Shown here: positions 61,426 through 64,000 of the stretch, one piece after another
How the letters are laid out: every line of letters begins with the position of its first letter
How positions within the stretch are numbered: position 1 is the first letter of the stretch
Source: Schaalia georgiae DSM 6843
Lineage (GTDB): Bacteria; Actinomycetota; Actinomycetes; Actinomycetales; Actinomycetaceae
Length of the DNA stretch: 64,000 bases
NCBI RefSeq assembly: GCF_000429245.1
Contig: NZ_AUBM01000006.1
Coordinates: 69,051 to 133,050, forward strand
Direction of reading: 5' to 3'
The notes under the pieces: generated by a model
What the model was told of the DNA's origin: nothing
What the model saw: the letters and a program-made list of their open reading frames with translations, nothing else
Database searches by the model: none
Program-made: the position numbers and the translations under genes

Positions 61426-61950
61426 CTAGAAGTAATCGAAATCGAGCGGGGTGCCGTTCTCCTCGTCCTCCAGCTCGGAAAGGTGGCACTCCGCCTCTTC
61501 CGGTGATTCGACCGAAGCGGTGATCAGAGCCTGGTTTCCGTTCAGCCCGACCCCTGCCCCATTGTCAAGGAACCACTGAGCCTTGAAAGACGACTCCGTG
61601 CTCTCCCTGGAGTAGGGGGCACCGAACACCTGGGAGAACGCGGCGACGTAAGACTCGAAGACCTCCCTGGAACGCGGCAACGACGCCGCCCATCCCTCCT
61701 CGGGGACCAGGTTCGTCAACTGCACCCGCACTCCGAACACCGAACCGTTCTCACTGTTGAAGTAGGAGACGTCCTCGTCGGGGGACAGATCCGAAGTGAA
61801 CGCCTCACGGTCAGAACCCGCGCAACGGAAACCGAGATCGGTGTAGACCCGCACCCCCTCCTTGACGCGCATCGGCCATGTGTGCAGCGCCCACGCCCGC
61901 ATGATCTCAACAGCTCTCTCAACAGGAACGGCTTGGAACTCCACAGGCAC
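61426..61950 (-). CDS. Immunity protein, tandem copy 2 (DUF6301-like)
   Basis: The 174-residue protein is nearly the same as the copy at 62079 over residues 10-40 and 80-115 and differs mainly at two loops: DREAFTSDLSPDEDVSYFNSEN, and near VGLNGNQALITAS. GTG at 61948-61950 has GGAGGGG upstream and gives exactly the same length as the paralogue. The open frame upstream is not protein-like. It follows the first copy in the direction of transcription and may protect against a related toxin. Confidence 0.8.
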   Translation of the reverse strand: MPVEFQAVPVERAVEIMRAWALHTWPMRVKEGVRVYTDLGFRCAGSDREAFTSDLSPDEDVSYFNSENGSVFGVRVQLTNLVPEEGWAASLPRSREVFESYVAAFSQVFGAPYSRESTESSFKAQWFLDNGAGVGLNGNQALITASVESPEEAECHLSELEDEENGTPLDFDYF

Positions 61951-62078
61951 ACCACTCCCCTCCACTAGGTCGTTGACTGATCGCTGCAACCCTCGCCAAG
62001 CCGCATCCACCCGTACTTTTCTCTGTGGTGTCCAGGCCGGACCCACCGGAAGGCGCGGCCAGGATAGCCGCGGCCGGG

Positions 62079-62603
62079 CTAGAAGTAATCGAAATCGAGC
62101 GGGATGCCGTTCTCCTCGTCCTCCAGCTCGGAAAGGTGATAACCCGCGTACTCCGGTGATTCGACCGAAGCGGTGACTAGCGCTTGATCCCCACCGACTT
62201 CCACACCCGCCCCATTGTCAAGGAACCACTGTGCGCTGAAATCCGACTTCGTGCTCTCCCTGGAGTAGGGGGCGCCGAACACCTGGGAGAACGCGGCGAC
62301 GTAAGACTCGAAGACCTCCCTGGAACGCGGCAACGACGCCGCCCACCCCTCCTCGGGGACCACGTTCGACAACTGCAGCCACACATTCGAAATGACACCA
62401 TGATCGCTGGTGAAGTAGGAGACGTCCTCGTCGGGGGACAGATCCGAAGTGAACATCTCAGGATCAGAACCCGCGCAACGGAAACCGAGATCGGTGTAGA
62501 CCCGCACCCCCTCCTTGACACGCATCGGCCACGTGTGCAGCGCCCACGCCCGCACGATCTCAACAGCCCGCTCAGTGGAAACCGCCTGAAGCTCATGACT
62601 CAT
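62079..62603 (-). CDS. Immunity protein next to the polymorphic toxin (DUF6301-like)
   Basis: The 174-residue protein begins MSHELQAVSTERAVEIVRAW. ATG at 62601-62603 has GGAGG upstream; an ATG four codons earlier is the alternative. It follows the toxin stop by 44 bp on the same strand, the normal place for the cognate immunity gene. It is acidic, as expected for an inhibitor of a basic nuclease tip. The mode of action is inferred only. Confidence 0.8.
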   Translation of the reverse strand: MSHELQAVSTERAVEIVRAWALHTWPMRVKEGVRVYTDLGFRCAGSDPEMFTSDLSPDEDVSYFTSDHGVISNVWLQLSNVVPEEGWAASLPRSREVFESYVAAFSQVFGAPYSRESTKSDFSAQWFLDNGAGVEVGGDQALVTASVESPEYAGYHLSELEDEENGIPLDFDYF

Positions 62604-62647
62604 CTCAACCTCCATAGGGTCATTCTTCTGATACTACAGCACTGTTC

Positions 62648-64000
62648 TCACAATTGCGCGTCGATATGGTCTATGGTCCTCTGCTCGAGCGTGAACGGCG
62701 TTGATTTATAGGTCGTACTACCCAACCCACTGGTGTTAGTGACAGAAACCACATTATTGAGTTGTACATCCCCATTCTTGATCCGGCGCCAGAACTCCGG
62801 ATTGTCCCTCATCAATTGGAGGAACTCCTTGTCTTGGCGGGCGATGTGATTGAGGTACTCGGGTGTACCCTGTCTCAGTTTCACCTTCTGCCCGTTGGGC
62901 AGGATGTCCGTGGCCTGTCCCATATGTGGGCTCCTGCCCTCTTTTACCCCTTTCGATTCAATGAAGTCCAAATTCTTCAAACGCTCATCCACAGCAAGCA
63001 CATCGAAGCGCCTATTGCCAGCACCCGAGCCCCCGACCCCCGGAATCACATGGCGCGGCGGATGAAAATTGTTCGCCGCATACTCCGCCCCCAACTGCCC
63101 GAGATCCTCACTTGCCCGCTTTTCCATAACGCGCGCTTTGGACAGCCGGTTCGCCTCCCACTGCACCATCTTCCTTTCAAATATAGACTTTCCTTTTTTA
63201 CGCATTTTCCTAAGAGTCTTATTGCAATTACTTGCGCTTACATCAGAGGTGCTCAGCCCGCGCTTCTCGATCTTCTCGATGTACTTCTTCTTCCTCGCGT
63301 TCGCCTTCTTCCCCTTTTCGATGAGTTTCTTTGCCCGCTTCTCCGCCTTCTCCGCAGTCCACATGCGCTTCCTGCTCTTCACAAGCTCCTTGAGATCGGT
63401 CCCCTTTTTGCCCTTCAGAAACTTCTTACCAAGGTCTTTGAGTCCTTTGAGTCCTTGTTTGCCTTTCTTGAGGAGGGATTTGAGTAGTTCGAGCAGGCCT
63501 TTGAGGGAGGTGAGTTGCTTGAACAGGGATTTGGCGGATTTGAGCAGGCCGGTGATCTTGGCGCCCATCTCGGCGGCTTTGGCCCCGACCTTGATCTGGA
63601 CTTGGGCGATGATGGCGGGGATCGCAAAGCCCACAGTGACCACCGCCTCGATGATCGCCGAGGCGAGGGTCCCGATGATGTTGGCGATCGCGTCGCGCAC
63701 GAGGTCGTGGACGACCTTGACGACCGTCGCGAGCACGCCCAGCGCCCCGCTCATCGCCGCCGCGGCCTTGCCCGCGGTGCGCAGGCTCTTGGACACGTCC
63801 CCGTTGGCCGCCAAGTACCCCATGGCCGCGGCCCCGCGGGCGTCGGCCATCAGCCCCTTGGCGTCCATCTCCAAGTCCTCGGCCAGGCCGCCCATCGCCT
63901 CAGCGACGTTCCCCCACGTCTGGGCATTGGCCTTCACCTGGTCCGCGTCCCCGGCCAACTGCTCCAACCAGCCCTTCATCGGGTTGAAGTGCTCGATCAG
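62648..64000 (-). CDS. Polymorphic toxin with C-terminal PD-(D/E)XK-like nuclease tip (partial)
   Basis: The gene runs off the right edge. An ATG lies at 63979, but the frame is open and protein-like before it (LIEHFNP), so the start is outside. Numbering from that ATG (443 residues): residues 1-70 are helical and resemble WXG100/LXG regions of type VII substrates (TWGNVAEAMGGLAEDL). Residues 75-135 are hydrophobic and 140-300 are Lys-rich coils. The tip (about 300-443) has Asp326, Glu341 and Lys343 in RRFDVLAVD and FIESKG, a D-x(n)-E-x-K nuclease pattern. Its DNA is clearly more AT-rich than the surroundings. The toxin call is inference from layout plus the adjacent immunity gene. Confidence 0.75.
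   Translation of the reverse strand: MIEHFNPMKGWLEQLAGDADQVKANAQTWGNVAEAMGGLAEDLEMDAKGLMADARGAAAMGYLAANGDVSKSLRTAGKAAAAMSGALGVLATVVKVVHDLVRDAIANIIGTLASAIIEAVVTVGFAIPAIIAQVQIKVGAKAAEMGAKITGLLKSAKSLFKQLTSLKGLLELLKSLLKKGKQGLKGLKDLGKKFLKGKKGTDLKELVKSRKRMWTAEKAEKRAKKLIEKGKKANARKKKYIEKIEKRGLSTSDVSASNCNKTLRKMRKKGKSIFERKMVQWEANRLSKARVMEKRASEDLGQLGAEYAANNFHPPRHVIPGVGGSGAGNRRFDVLAVDERLKNLDFIESKGVKEGRSPHMGQATDILPNGQKVKLRQGTPEYLNHIARQDKEFLQLMRDNPEFWRRIKNGDVQLNNVVSVTNTSGLGSTTYKSTPFTLEQRTIDHIDAQL

Larger units (their letters stand above)
61391..62697. repeat. Tandem duplication of an immunity unit (653-bp period)
   Basis: The sequence starting CACCGGAAGGCGCGGCCAGG occurs at 61391 and 62044. From there both copies run near-identically through the 3' end of an immunity gene. 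Coding parts match over most of their length, with patches of change. The right end is set by the period and is approximate. Confidence 0.8.

Noticed and set aside
58108-64000. Prophage or integrative element as the source of the island
   Set aside because: No integrase, structural phage gene, transfer gene or direct repeats flanking the block were seen. Gene types and scars fit a polymorphic toxin locus better.

Overview
The window is 64 kb of high-GC actinobacterial chromosome. The closest fit is the Actinomycetaceae (Actinomyces or Schaalia type). This rests on gene order, GTG and TTG starts, TANNNT -10 boxes and actinobacterial families (DUF3027, a degenerate helicase-nuclease, an Rv0996-like membrane protein). 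Genus and species are inference. No functional transposon, CRISPR array or prophage was seen.

Bases 1-16 kb hold the core information block on the minus strand: rpoB-rpoC, then the str operon rpsL-rpsG-fusA-tuf. Two features stand out here. A membrane-anchored, domain-permuted GH3 glycosidase sits between rpoC and rpsL. S12 also carries Arg88, encoded by AGG, at the position where Lys88 is almost universal. This is the change known elsewhere as the streptomycin-resistance substitution K88R.

Bases 16-24 kb hold a repeat-rich spacer with two families of short inverted repeats, a CAT-anticodon tRNA and a fructosamine-kinase-like gene. Next come a DUF262-RAMA protein that is probably a defence nuclease, a small membrane protein/regulator operon with twin palindromic operators, an MFS/TetR divergent pair and tRNA-Ala(CGC).

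Bases 24-38 kb follow the order known from mycobacteria (membrane protein, rimJ-like, moeA, galU, 5-FCL, mscL). They continue with a 1,429-residue degenerate SF1 helicase-nuclease, tRNA-Arg(CCT), a universal stress protein, an NlpC/P60 hydrolase under a c-di-AMP riboswitch, and a DtxR-family regulator. Bases 38-58 kb carry serC, transporters, cold-shock and DUF3027 genes and a TPM-PspA membrane-stress pair. An NYN nuclease, the glycerol genes glpF-glpK with a SorC-type regulator, lysS, an FAD oxidoreductase and a MerR-ABC drug-exporter operon follow.

Bases 58-64 kb form a polymorphic-toxin island. A toxin gene runs off the right edge with a helical N-terminal region and a C-terminal nuclease tip that looks like PD-(D/E)XK. 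Two tandemly duplicated immunity genes follow it. Beyond them lie two further intact paralogues, a decayed paralogue, a paralogue 3' scar, an orphan GH-E nuclease tip with an ankyrin immunity gene, and an Imm33-like gene translated from the ribosome site of a dead ankyrin gene.

Across the window at least ten genes show a TANNNT box 6-7 nt before the start codon. This points to frequent leaderless transcription and helped to fix start codons. All functional calls are from reading the sequence, and no database search was run.
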